The notes beneath the pieces were generated by a model that did no database searches, had not been told where the DNA came from, and was given only the letters and a program-made list of their open reading frames with translations. Positions 23,380 to 36,700 of a DNA stretch of 64,000 nt are shown in pieces (the stretch's first letter is position 1; each line of letters begins with the position of its first letter). The position numbers and the translations under genes are program-made. Source of the stretch: Dendrophyllia cribrosa (Eukaryota; Cnidaria; Anthozoa; Scleractinia; Dendrophylliidae); assembly GCA_024195265.1 (NCBI GenBank), contig JAJLRJ010000007.1, positions 26,210,600-26,274,599 of the forward strand, in the 5' to 3' direction.

Positions 23380-24180
23380 AAGAAAACTAAGTGTGCCAGT
23401 ATAAAGCAACAGAAAGCTACTTGCATGTGCGATGGTTGCATAAAGGCATACACGTGTCACTCAGCTTTAGAAAATCATTTGTTGTATGAGAAATGAGTTG
23501 GGCCCTGTTAAAGAGACACTAATGGACAAGGCAAAAGCCACGACATTGTATTACGAAAAGCTGCAAGGTGATGCAAGTGCTCCTCCCCCAACTCTGGAAT
23601 GTATGCCGCTTCCATGTCTAACAACAACAACTGAAGCACTACCGGAAGGATGGGCCCTAAGATCTAGCAAGAAAACCACATGGTTTAGCAAAGCAGCACA
23701 AAATTACCTCGAGAGTAAGTTTAAGGTTGGTGAGGAAACTGGCCTTAAACTTGATCCAGCTAAAGTTTCCCGAGATATGTGGTACGCCTGAAAAACAGAT
23801 GGACAATAACTATTCACTGTAAAGGAATTCCTGACCGCCCAGCAAGTGCAGTCCTTCTTTTCAAGAAGAGCGTCAAAACAGTGACATGCACAACGTGAAT
23901 CCGACCACAAAGAGGACGAAGACACAATAGCAGCTAAAAAGGGGAAGTGGGAAATGAACATGCCCTTTGAAGTTTTCTGAAAGTGGCCTTGACGCACTCA
24001 ACTGGGTATAACATGCTCAAGTCTCGTGAACTGCAACTCAGTTTATCAATGCTTTGCACTATTTACGATCATTTTGACGTGGAAATAGCGCACATCAAAG
24101 GACGAAGGAAAGCGCCTTATCTTTCTTTGTTGGAAGACCTTATAAAAACATGCAACTGTCGTGAGGGGGATCCTGCTTAG
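23380..24180 (+). pseudogene. Decayed paralog of the last exon of the TTAA-element transposase
   Basis: The order of features mirrors 17440-18251: a finger CMCDGCIKAYTCHSALENH, then GWALRSSKKTTWF...YLESKFKVGEETGLKLDP, then EFLTAQQVQSFFSRRASK, then a SAP-like end with KGRRKAPYLSLLEDLIKTCN. It has a frameshift near 23490 and in-frame stops, for example at 23789. No upstream exons or termini were recognised. It is more diverged from the first copy than two copies of one young element would be, so it probably comes from a sister family. Confidence 0.75.
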
Positions 24181-25361
24181 GATTTTTATTTTTGGGCCCG
24201 AAATATTTAAAATGCCATAAAGCCTGCAATTCTGTTTTGTCCCCTTTCAAGAATCCCCCCCACCCCTGTCTCGAAAAAGGAAAAAACGAAATTTCGCAAT
24301 TTTAATCTGGCGTGTTTTAAAAACAAAAATTGTTCCATTATACAGTAAGGTTAGAAGAACATACCAAGCATAGTTTGGTTGCGAATTCTTATTCTGATTA
24401 CACATTTCTCTCCAAAGTTGATGTTCAACAAAGTAAACCAATACCACAGAAGTATGGGGGAATGGAAGGTTGAGAGCTTTATTGTTCTGGAGCAAAGATT
24501 ACCCATCAACTTATTTTGATACCGAGAACCCTGGCTGCAGAAGAAATTCCGAAACAAAGATGTTCCTAAACTTTTAGGGGTACAATACCAGAAACGAATT
24601 GTAAGACAAGTGCAGCAGCACAAAACTGACAGTTGTAAGAATGACTCACAGTTATTGCAATGAAGTCAATGTTTCATGCTTTAATTTAAAAAAATACGTT
24701 GCCACGAATTTTACTAATGAATATTTAGACAGAACTCAGGAGGCTACTCATTTCCACCTTCAATGTACGAAATGTTGGCGTGACAGAGCTGGTGACATGG
24801 GACTTAGTAAAACTTGTCACGGCTGGCATGGCAATGAACAGAACTTTGTTTTCTCGACGTTCTTGTAGTCTTGACCCAAAGAAATCAAAGGTGAGACCCG
24901 CTTTACTTTCTTTTTTTTTATTTTTTTTTTTATTTATGTTATCATATAAGATGCCCTAAGAAGGTAATGAAGATGAAGAGATTTATAAGGGTTTATCGGT
25001 GATAATTCTTGGTTGTAAACAAAGTATAAAGTGATTTTTCAAAATTTGCATGAGAAACGACAAAAGGAATAGAACTTTTTCGAAGCCACAGAGGATGCAC
25101 TTTACCAGCAAAACCTAAATATGGCCATCAAGTGGTAAGAGAAAGGTCTCCTTGGAGAAAATGTGAAGAAAATGCTAGGGCAATTCAATTTTATCGGCGG
25201 GCGATGGTCAACTTCTCCAATTTCGATCAAGTAGTGTGAATGTTTTCGGCTGTCAAACTTCGCAGTTGTAATTGCTCAAAATTTTCTTTCATATTTCAAT
25301 AGAACTAGAATTTCTGTTTCATAAGAATGTTAACCTGAGTTCGAAATCCACATACCAGGTA
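24181..25361. other. No gene seen
   Basis: AT-rich non-coding sequence. A 75-codon plus-strand open frame at 24641-24868 has some Cys and His but no recognisable domain or splice context, so it is not called. Confidence 0.4.
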
Positions 25362-25796
25362 CAGTAAACAACGGCATATAAGAACACACGATTTCGGAGG
25401 TCAGGCTGATTGAGTTCTTATTTATTGGGTGCTTAGTCACAAATCAGCCTCAAAATGTTCTTAAAATGTTCTTAAATTTTTATTTAGTAATACTATCCAA
25501 AACATGTTGCTAGAGGTATAATTAGCATATTTTAGGAAAATAAAATAATTATTCTGTAATTTTATTATATTAACAAATGAACACATTAATAAGACAGCTT
25601 GACAGCTGATAGAGTTATGTAGTTATCTGACAGCAAACATAAACTTACATGTTTTGTAATTGTGACACTTTTTCCATTTTATAAGAACCTGTTACAATTT
25701 TCATGCCGATCTTGTTCTTATAAAATTGGGGCTTTATTGGCCAAATTTCAGCCTGGTGTTCTTAATCCATTTGTTCTTATATGCGGGTGTTTACTG
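25362..25796. mobile_element. 435-bp TA-flanked MITE
   Basis: The ends CAGTAAACAACGGCATATAAGAAC and ...TTCTTATATGCGGGTGTTTACTG are inverted repeats flanked by TA. TTCTTA/TAAGAA motifs recur inside. It is non-coding. The TA flank and CAGT start fit Tc1/mariner or pogo-type elements. Confidence 0.75.
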
Positions 25797-28633
25797 TAGT
25801 GAGTTTTGTTTCAAAGTTAGCCAATTTTGGCACTTTTAAAAACACCGTTTCTAACGGTAATTTAAAGAACTCCTAACAAATTTTAGTTGAAATATTATAA
25901 CATTCTAATAACGGCAAAAGGTAAAGAAAAGATCACTGGATTCTAAGTAGTAAAATAGTGATCCAGCCTCTTTTAAAGTGTATATAAAATGTATTTTTTT
26001 AACGTTTCTAAATAGTTAATTACATTGTTAATCACAATAAAGCAATTTAAGTGACCTGCAACCTTTCCGTTGTCCTTTTTTTTCGCGTTCGTTCGTTCGC
26101 GGAAGTTCGGAGTTGACGGCTCTAAAATGGCTCCTTTTTGCACGCCCGCGCAGTCAAAAGCGATCGTATTACAAGTCGTGACATATGAAACTGTGGTAAA
26201 CACGTGGGCATGTACGCACACGACAGTTTTGTGTACAGTTTTAATATGGCGATAAAGGGAAGTTCGAAGAAAGGCAAGAAAGGGGGAACTTATTGTTCGG
26301 CTGGATTCCCGAACGCTATAGCTGTAAGAATAACACGCACACACCAGGTGTATCTATGCATTATTTCCCCAAAAACGAATCTGTGCGACAAAAGTGGACG
26401 CGCTTCGTACGGAAACATCGCAAGGGTTTTACTCCTACTAGCTTGTCTGCACTTTGTTCAGTACACTTCGAGGACAGCTGCTACAAACATAGACCCCTGT
26501 TCATACCAAGAGGAGAAGATGAGGATGGGCCGATCCAGTTAAAGAAATATTTAATACCAGGATCAGTACCTACCATGGATAATGTGGCTCCCCATTCATC
26601 TCCACTTCTCGAAAGCGTCGGCAGGTAAGCTCACGAAAGTGGGACTAATTCGAGTAAAAATTATAAAATCTGCAGTGTCGAAATCGAAGAAAACAAACTT
26701 CACAAATGATAATTTGCTATGTTATTGACTTAGCTTTCCACATTTATGTTCTATGTAATTTACAAGTACAGTATGTAGTATTGATTTATGTATAAAATTT
26801 CCCGACTTTACGGAACAATATCTTCGCAACCTTTTGAAGACATGATTCTCAAAACTTGGTCATTTTACTAATTTTAAGGCTCTCTTTTCATTAGTGTCAA
26901 TGGAATTCTGCTATTGGGCCAATATCAAAAAGACAAAAAAGACTAATTTTAATACCGTTATAAGTTGCCGCCAAATGTGTACTGATCACGCGATTTTCAC
27001 GGTACGGTTGAAGGAGAAAAATGTTTTGAATAACCAATGTCCCAATTCAAATTGAAGGTTATGCAGTATTCTTACTTTTGAACCACTGTAACTAACTTTC
27101 CACTGTTTTTGTTCTGTGATGTGGTCAGATCCTCAGAGAGACAATGCCTCGTGAAGCCCCTAAAAAGCAGAAAACACAGTTGTCAAGTAGTAGTGTTGCT
27201 GACACCACAGCTACAATTGAAAGCTCCCCTCATGCTTTGACCAGTTTACCACCTGCTGTTAGTTTTCCTTCTACATCCTCATGCACGTCTACCAGTGCAA
27301 CATCTGGTACTCCCTTGCAAAGTCCCATGAACATGGATGGGTCTGCTGTTATTGCCTGTACCCCTGAAAGCTCTGCATTGACTTTACCCGGAGATGTTAC
27401 ACCAGCTCAACGCTCGAAGCTTAAATGTAAGAAATGTAGCCAGTATTCTGAGAAGAAGGCTTTGAAAAGACAGAACACTCGTCTTCAGCAGCATGTAGAA
27501 AAAATGAAAAATAAAGTCAAGGAACTTCAAAATTTGCAGGTAAATTTAATTATACAACTGCAACATTTTAATACACAATTTGTTTTGGGTCATATTCTGG
27601 TATTTCAAAATCAGAATACTGTGATTTTGACAATGTCTATCTTGAAATGTGTTTTCAGCATTTTCTGACTTCAGAATGACCAGATTATCTCAGAAATCAA
27701 TTTTAATACCCTATATGAATTGAAATCTTACTTTCTAAAATGTCTCCCATGTTTGATCCTCATTTATTTATTTATTTAATTTTTCTTTTTGTGCAGTTTA
27801 CCCAGTCACTAGATTCAGAACCAGATGACAGTGAAATGGATGATTTGCTGCCACTGGACGATTCTGCTGATGAGGAGTGTTATTCCACAGAATCAGTTAG
27901 TGACAAGGACGATAATGACGTTGATGAAGAACCTGACTGGTAAACTCTAGAAGACAGTGCTCCATCTGCCGAAGAGAGTGGCGAAGAAGATCCATTAGAT
28001 AAAGAAAGTAGAAACACTATTAGGTAATGAAACTATTTTTCGTTGACATGATGAACATTAAATGATTGAATATTAAACACCGCCTCTCTCAGGTTACATA
28101 CTATAAACCAGAGACTGTATTTTAATAAATCATGGATTTTTCATGTAACATTTGGATTTCAGGTGGGATTTATTTCTTAAAAAAGAAATATAGATTAGCA
28201 ATTTTTTTTATACGTCTGATGCATATCTGATGCATATCCATTTGAGAAGGAGAAAGTTTGAAAGTGAAACATTCCTGGTAGTATACAGATTAAAGTAAGT
28301 TATACATTTGAACGTTTGAATTCTCCCTCGCTCTGTTTTGATTCTACATTCAGCTATGAATTAAAGCACATGTGCAATTATGTTTGTACAGAAATTTATT
28401 TTTATTTTTAATGAATATGAAAATCATTATTTCTAGGGTGGAACCAGGAACACCGCCCCATGAAGGCCCAGCATTATTGTATTTTACTCCAAGTTATTTC
28501 AGCTCTTTTCCCTTTTCTGCTTCGTGTGTAAACGCAAAAACCCAGCAGTAACCATGAAGCAACATGGGACTATGGTAACGGTACAACAGCACTGCCCCAC
28601 TTGTGGTGACCAGAGCTATCACTGGAGATCCCA

Positions 28634-29225
28634 CCCTGGTAGAAATCCTAAACAGGATCCTGTAGGATCTTGTAGGATCCTGTTAGGATCCTAAAATTAC
28701 CAGGATCCTGAACAGGATCCTATTTGCATTCAGGATCCTGATCAGGATCCTGACAGAATCTTATAAGTTTCAGGTTCCTAAGTAGGATCCTGACAGGATC
28801 TTATGTGTTTCAGGATCCTGAACAGGTTCGTAATGGTGTTCAGGATCCTAATCAGGATCCTGTCAATATTGTTTCAAGATCCTGAACAGGATGCTAAGTA
28901 TTTCAGGATCCTGACCTGGACAGGATTCTATCAAGAGAACCTAAGATCCTGGACAGGATCCTACCAGTTAAACATAAGATCCTGTACAGGATCCTATCAG
29001 GAAAACCAAAAATCCTGGACAGGATCCTACCAGGAAAACCAAACCAGTACCAGGAAAACCTAAGATCCTGGACAGGATCCTATCAGGAAAATCTAAGATC
29101 CTATACAGGATTCTACTAGGAAAACCCAACATCCTGGGAAGGATCCAACCATGAAAACCTAAGATCCTCGACAGGATCCTATGAGGAAAAACTAATGTCC
29201 TGAACAGAATCCCATCATGGATTTT
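28634..29225 (+). repeat. Left subterminal array of AGGATCCT palindromes
   Basis: The 8-bp palindrome AGGATCCT, often as CAGGATCCTG, and variants such as AGGATCTT recur dozens of times at 12-30 bp spacing. Toward the inner edge the unit grows to about 30 bp with a TACCAGGAAAACC linker. CACTA elements typically have subterminal repeats bound by an element-encoded protein. Confidence 0.9.
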
Positions 29226-29443
29226 TTTAAAATTTGATTTCATTTTAGGGTCTTAGGAATTTGTCTGATAGGATTACAGCCAGGATCGTGGGTTTATTAA
29301 TTATAAGATACTATCAGGAAAATGAAAACCAATCAAATGTGACCAAAAAATATTTTAGTGCTGATGTAATAAAATTATGTTATGTTTGTGAATGGTCTCT
29401 ATAAATGCTGCACTGTTATTAAAGAACTTACTACATCTATGAC

Positions 29444-32400
29444 TCAGTCGTGTTGATAACTCTTTAAAACAGATGTAACATAACCATCAACATTGTCATC
29501 TCCACTTTCTACAAAAACAATTCGGCTGACAATTTGAGAGCATCTGATAAACCTGTATAGAACAGACCTCTGTACAGCTGTAAAGTGGAACCCAAGGTAG
29601 CCAGCTGCCCAGAACTCTTTTAATACAGGATCTTTAGGCTCAGGTAATCCTCTCTGGGAAACATTGAAATGAAGATTTGTAAGTAAATTAACAACTGCAA
29701 AGCCATCATTCCCTTTTTTTACATAGTATTCCACTTTTCCAAAACACGTTTCACCACCTTCTTCAAACTGCACCAAGAAACTTACAGAGTTTTTCTTTCT
29801 TGCATAATGAGAGCTGTGAAAAACTTGACCTCCTTTTTTCATGCGTTGTGCAACTCTTAGTCCATCAGTATCAGTAGGGAAGCCTTCGACTGGGTGTGGG
29901 ATATCAGGAATTTGTTGTTGCAAAGGTGTTATAAACTTAATTCCATCACTTAGTGTTATCTCTCTTTTTGAAGCTGCTGGTTTAAGAAGTTGTTCAGCAA
30001 ATTCTTCAACAGGTTCATTACCTTGAACATTTTTAAGTACATGTCCAGTTGCATGCTGTGCCACAGCCAATTTCTTGATAATCTGGTCAGGGATACCCCT
30101 TGTTCTATGGAAAAGACGCTTCAGATGTGCCAACATGGACTCAAAAACAAATCCAGAATGCAGGATCAAAGGACCATGACTTCTCACTTGATCAGCCAGA
30201 TGAGTTAGGGAATGTGAGTTGTATGTGGCCTCAGTGATATCAAACAGAGTTGGAAGAAGTCGGGTATAACTAGAAAGCATTGCATCAGCAATCAATATAT
30301 GAGCTTCTGTTATACTGTCTTCACATAAGAGACGGACACCAGTAACAAGAAGGCAATGATGGTAAAACAATTCTGGTGGAAAGTGTCCCTTTATTACGGG
30401 AAGTCCAACATGAAGAAAAAGTGTTTGTTTTTCACTTGCTTTCCATTTCTTAAATTCTTCTATAGGCCTGAGCTTCCTGTTGAAGTCATGAGGAAGACTG
30501 GTAGATTGGAGTTGTCTACTTAAATCTTCCTTTGTAATAGCATTGTCCAGTGTAAACTCACTTGGGCAGGTTCCTGATAGCCACTTTGAGAATCTCCTTG
30601 TATATTCTCCTTCCAGGACTTGATGCATATAATCCAACAAGACCATATCCGGAATTTCAAGTATGTCATGGACAGGTGATGTACCCTTTACTCCAAATAC
30701 TGCCTCCTTTGACTGTTCCGCTAGACGGGCATGAGTAAGAAAGTCAGGGTGATTCCTTTTAGGGGGGGTAGGAGAAATGTATGCATAGACTCGTTTGTTT
30801 CCAGGCCCTGGCATTTTCCTTCCTGCATGTAAGCAGACACTACAACCAAACTTGCCATTATGTAATTTGCAGTTAATTGATGGTCCTTTAGCCATCAGGT
30901 CTGCTAATTGACCATTTACAACAACTTTGAATTTTGTTTGTATTCCATCTATCTGAAATCCTTTTGCTAGAACCTTTGTTTCTTCAACAAAACTGTTTTG
31001 GAATACTGTCATTTCAGGCTTCTTTTTACCATACCATAGCCCAGAAAGTACAATGTTTTTAAAAGAATATCTCAAAGAAGGTGGCATCTCAGCAACAAAA
31101 CTCTGAATAGGCCACAATGACATATTTTGAGACTTTAAGGCTGGGGCCCCATCGAGATGCCAGTATAATGAAATACAAAAACTTCCATCTCTCTTAGCCT
31201 GTTCACTCTGTCTTCTGTAGACATCTCCATCCATTATGTCTTTATATATACCGTGATGATGAACAAAACTGTTCACGTAATTCTGCATATGGGTAAGGTT
31301 TTCTGTCGAGGATAAAAAAAGTGTAAATTGCATGGCATTTTCAGGGTTTGCATACTCAGAAAGTGACCAGCTTGATAATAATTGCTACGTATATATAATT
31401 GCATTTCTGTGAAAATAATGAAACCTATGCATCCAGAATACCGAGGCACTGCTTCTCAATGAAATTATTGAAATGATTACATTACATTAGGATATTAGCA
31501 TATCACCCAAACATCCAAATTACTAGTGACATACAAAAGTAACTGAAAGGTAATATAATTGTACAAAACAGATTAACATACAGTATTGGGCTTTTTATAC
31601 ATCTAATAAAGACACCCAGGGTCGGAATAACTTTTGTAAATCCGGCTTCCAGGTTGTTTTGAAAGCTGAGATATCCGGCTTCTGTGCTCAGCTTTTACTC
31701 AGAAATCCTGCTTCCAGGATTCTTCTATTACTCGACCCAGTTCTAAATTAAAATTGCTCAATGACCTTTAATAAAGTGCAAATTACTTCGTAATATGACT
31801 GCGTCTTTTTTATTTTTTCGTGCATATATTAACTACGATTCTGAATGACGTGTTTTCATTCTCTTAGAGGTCGATGTGAGTATACAATGGTACCTTTCAT
31901 TCTAAAGTTATTTAGTGTTGGGTCTCATTTAAAACCATGGTTACAAATTGTAACTTACCTGAAATTAATGTTTTCATCTCTTCAAACAAATTGATGATAT
32001 AGAATATGCTGGAGTCTTTTCCCATTCCAATATTCCCATAATTGCAACATTGTTCATTCGAGCATAATGTATTATGCAGCAGGTGCTGACATTTGAAGCA
32101 TGTTGAGTATTTCGTAAATGAATAGCCAAGCTCTGCACTTAGACCTTCTCCAAACTTATAGCTTGAAGAAGGGCATTTATTACCTGCCGGAAGACTCATC
32201 TGCAAAAGTTTTAAGATGCTGTCCATAGCTGAAGATGGAAAATTGTGTCTTTGGTGAATGGCCAACAAAATGTTATTAAATTCATTTTTTGAAAGTGATG
32301 AGCCATTATAGAGCTGGTCATTAGCACTCTCATCTTCATCCTCATCGTCACTGGTACCTTCAGATTCTGTGTCATCTTCTGATTCACTGGCAGAAGTAGC

Positions 32401-33529
32401 ATCACTTTCACCATCAGATGAACTATTTACAACACTTTCCTCTTCTGAATCACCGACGCCCATGCCTTCAGCATGGTCTTCTTCACCTGTGATAGCATCA
32501 AAAATGATCTTGTTTACTTGGAAGTATTACACATGACTATCATTATTAAAAAAAAAATTACAATGAACATGCATTAAGCCCCTATTGGAGATTAGTATGT
32601 ACTAAACACCCCTCCCCCCCCCCTTATGGAAGGCATTCTCTGGCACAGGACATGTCGGAATATTTTTTCAAAGGAACCAACAAAATTTTGAACCCCTCAG
32701 ATGCAATCTTCCAAGATGCGGACAACAAAAACTAGGGTGTCAGAATCATGTCTTCTATAGGGGGGTTCGGAAATGTTTTGGGATGTCCCAATCATACTGT
32801 AGCGGATATATTGGTGTTGCCTTTCCATTATTGATTATTATATTCCCACAACGTACCGTAATTATTCCGATCACCCTCTGTATAATCATTGTGTTCTGAA
32901 CCATTGTCCAACTCGTGATCATGCTGCCTATGCTGTTGTTCATCGTCTACTAAGGTTTCATCCGAAGAACTGGATTCTTCACCACTGGATTGAAGTTCTT
33001 CGGGATCACGATGTATAATATTAAAGCCAACTGATTCTTCTCCACTGGATTGAAGTTCTTCGGGATCAGAATTTACATTTAAGTCAACTGATTCTTCTTC
33101 ACTGGATTGAAGTTCTTCAGGATCACGATGTTCAATATTAAAACCAATTGATTCTTCTTCACTGGATTGAAGTTCTTCGGGATCACGATGTTCAATATTA
33201 AAGCCAATTGATTCTTCTCCACTGGATTGAAGTTCTTCGGGATCAGAATTTACATTTAAGTCAACTGATTCTTCTTCACTGGATTGAAGTTCTTCGGGAT
33301 CACAATGTTCAATATTAAAACCAATTGATTCTTCTTCACTGGATTGAAGTTCTTCGGGATCACGATGTTCAATATTAAAGCCAATTGATTCTTCTCCACT
33401 GGATTGAAGTTCTTCGGGATCAGAATTTACATTTAAGTCAACTGATTCTTCTCCACTGCTTGCAGATGAATGAGAAGAATTGTCATTTAATGAAATACTA
33501 TTATCATTAAGTCTGCGACGCTTGGACAT
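29444..33529 (-). CDS. EnSpm/CACTA-type transposase, three exons, intact
   Basis: Minus-strand exons 33529-32857, 32486-31959 and 31302-29444 join in frame (all phase 1) to about 1,019 codons, with consensus donors GTACGT and GTAAGT. Exon 1 is an acidic/Ser-rich region with eight tandem 19-20 residue repeats (DPEELQSSxEE). Exon 2 has a Cys-rich segment (CFKCQHLLHNTLCSNEQCC). Exon 3 carries the core blocks of CACTA transposases: WHLDGAPALKSQNMSLWPIQ, VLSGLWYGKKKPEM, GCSVCLHAGRKMPG, DYMHQVLEGEYTR and HSLTHLADQVRSHGPL. It should cut and paste its own element. The start is ATG 33529. The facing BEN gene starts 218 bp away, so the two probably share a promoter. Confidence 0.88.
32960..33440 (-). 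repeat. In-frame 57/60-bp tandem repeats in the transposase exon
   Basis: Eight copies of a 57- or 60-bp unit encode DPEELQSS[GE]EE followed by either VDLNVNS or IGFNIEHR. The two unit types recur in the order A-B-B-A-B-B-A-C, so a three-unit block of about 177 bp was itself duplicated. Unit lengths are multiples of three, which keeps the frame open. Confidence 0.9.
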
Positions 33530-33747
33530 CGTGACTAAAATAAAAGCATGTGGTCTTGGTCAATAATCTCGGATCCAGATATTTTTTCTCTCGCAGAGAG
33601 GGAGAAGATCTGGGTACGAGATTAATTGATCAATGTGGAAGGCAACGATTGGCTTGTAGGCGTGCACGTGACATTTTATGGGATATTACATCGACCTGGT
33701 TAAACGAGAAACGCCTTTTCGTCTCTGACCTTTGCTTCTTTTCTGTC
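33530..33747. promoter_or_regulatory. Presumed bidirectional promoter of the EnSpm-like element
   Basis: The start codons of the minus-strand transposase (33529) and plus-strand BEN gene (33748) face away from each other with 218 bp between them. No clear TATA box was identified. Promoter function is inferred from gene orientation alone. Confidence 0.45.
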
Positions 33748-36700
33748 ATGGCAAATAAGCGTCTCCCTAGTTCTGAAAGACTTCAGAATCGTCTAATGAA
33801 AGACAGATTTCCCGGTAAGTCACACATATTTGCATTCCACTTTTTATTATTTTCTGTAAGCTTAATTTGAGGCTAAAGACAGGATAGAAACGGCTTTTAC
33901 AGAGTACAGTATGTGGACACGAAAAGTAACCCTTAATGCCGATAATTTCGCAAGAGTTTACAAGAGAAAGTGTTTTCTAATAGTTTTTTACTGATTTGTA
34001 TTATTCCTGATATATTTAAGCTGAATTTTCTTGAATTCTTGGGAAGGCATTCACAAAATTTTGCGGGCACTCAAGACATATCAGCCAAAACAGTCCATTT
34101 CCTAGTTTTCCCGCTCTTTTCTTGTAGTACCCTCGTCAGAGAAATATTAGAGATTGGTATACGCCTAAAGCGTTACTAAAATAGCATTTTCGACTAAATG
34201 ACAAAAATATTTATTGTAGTTAATAATTATATTTAACTTCCAGGTCAACTTTAAAGCGAAAAATTGTCAATAAGCACACTAAATTTCCCAAGCGACATTA
34301 GTCCGGACAAGGCGCCACCCAAGCAAGAGTTGTTGACATTTTTTCAAAAGACGCTAAAACGACACATTCAAACGCTACAGCGAATTCATTTTCATCAATA
34401 GAGAACTTATTCTTTCGGACTTTATTCGACAAAAAACGTAGGTTTACTATTGCGTTTTAACTATTTACTAGCGTAATAAATATGGCTATGCTGTTTACGG
34501 AAAGCATGAAAAAAGACAGACATACCTGTCAACAAACTGGAATTTCGCGCCTTCGGCAACAGCAGGAAAACCAGTTAAAGAAGACTTATCGATAAATCAT
34601 CGGACACAATTATTTTTTGTCGTATTTTATTTATCGAAGAAAAATTACATCATGTTCGTGCAAGTGCCGGTCCAAGGTCCACATACTGTAGTGCACGTGT
34701 TAGACCATTTTCCAAGTTTGGCCAAATTTTGATAAGACTTGTAAGTCTTAAGACTTAATATCAATTAACGTTGCCGGGCGAAAGCAATTGAAATAGCTGT
34801 ATACAATTGATGAGAGATTTTATTCATTATTTGCTTTTAAGCTTTTTGGTTTCTGTTTATCTGTTATAGATTTAGGTGGCTATATGGCCGGTAACCGGTC
34901 AAGGTTTTCAAAACACTAAATGGCCAGCAGTTCTACATTCTCAGTAAATTTCACAAAGTCGAACAATTCCAGCTAATCTAAACTATCATATGTCAATTTA
35001 GAAAAGTCAAGCGATCCTGAAATGCTTTATAATCTCAAGTCTAGTGTTTGGTTTTATACGCTGGGCTCAGAAGACAAAACCATGTTTTGTGACACTTAGA
35101 ACTTTTTTCAGCTCAACTGCCGGTCAAGGTTTTCATAACACTAAATGGCCGGCAGTTCTATATTCTCAGTAAATTTCCCAAAATCGAATTAGATTAAAAA
35201 AAAATAGATTAGCTGGAATTTTTCGATTTTGGGAAATTTACTGATACAGAACTGCCGGCCATTTAGTGTTTTGAAAACCTTGACCGGCAGTCGAGCTGAA
35301 AAAAGTTCTAAGTATCACAAAACATGGTTTCGTCTTCTGAGCCTAGCGTAAAGCCAAACACTAGACTTGAGATCTATAAAGCATTTCAGGATCGCTTGAC
35401 CTTTCTAAATCGAGATATGATAGTTTAGATTAGCTGGAATTTTTCGATTTTGTGAAATTTACCCCCAATATAGGACTGCCGGCCATTTAGTGTTTTGAAA
35501 ACCTTGACCGGTTACCGGCCATATAGCCACAGCGTATTTTAAAACTTTCAAACAGCTCTCATAGCATTTAATACACTAATGTTTTGTATTTAAAGTGCCT
35601 ATGAAGTGAACAACAAATCAAGCTTATTTGAAAGCCCTCTCAGAATTAGGAAGGATGGTGTTTTTATTTTTGTAATACCTCGTCTCATAGGAGATATTAC
35701 AAAAATAAAAATGTTATCCTTCCTAATTCTGAAATGGCTTTCAAATAAACTTGATTTGTTTTTCACTTCATAGGCACTTAAAGCTTAGTGAATGTTTTTG
35801 TCTCTTAAATACGAGGACAAAAAGTAGACTTTGCCTGCTAAAATAATTGACAGGTAAAGGAAGTGTTCCTGTAGTTATTTTCATCGTTTACAGATTCTCA
35901 AGGAAAAGAAAAGAACACATTTCTTGTATATTTCCCTGGGGAACTGAAATACTCAGTGGTGCAGGGGAAAAATGTGGTGGAGCCAGAAAATCCTTCCCTG
36001 CATAACAAAATAACTGTCAAAGACAGCAAAGGCGAGACTTATGAGGGGGTTGTATCATTTGTAGGTATGTACTCAAAAATTATTAAGAACTTGACTGCAT
36101 TAAAGTCTAGTGAAAGAACAACAACAAGGGAAAATGAACCTGGAAAAGAATGAAACAGAACGGGGGAGTGAAAAAGAAGAAAACGAAAAGTCAAGCTCAT
36201 TACAGTTTTTCGTGTCCGAAAACTGTCAAAATTTTGATTTCTGTGCATGCCTGAAATGAAAAGTAGACATGCATACTTGCCCTGGAAAGGTTAGGACATT
36301 TAGTTCTTGTGATGCACGCAACTTTTTGGACAGTTTGCTTGCAATTCGTCTAGATAGCTGTCAGAAAAGGGCTTTATAATTAGTGAATTAATAAGGCTGT
36401 GTTTTGAAAAATCCCCGGGCATTAATGGGTTAACACACATGAAATTTGTGTTGGGTTCTCTATTCTATCAACTGATTGTTATAATTTTGTTCATACAGGG
36501 GATGCAGATTCATGTAAATATAAACAGCTGGCCATGGAAAAGGTTTTATCAGTGTCCCTTGAGGAAGAATCCAATGGCCTGGGGCAAGCAGCCAGTGAGG
36601 ATGTCCAGTCGGGTATGGAATTACATTTTCCTTATTAGTCCACGAATTGTCTGACAAATTTTTACATTTGGAAAGTAACACAGTGATGTTGTCATTGTTA

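Noticed and set aside
26204..26542. THAP exon read as one intact 112-codon frame
   Set aside because: The finger's first Cys is in this frame but the rest (SCKNNTH...CSVHFE) is in the next frame, so the exon is broken by a one-base change near 26320.
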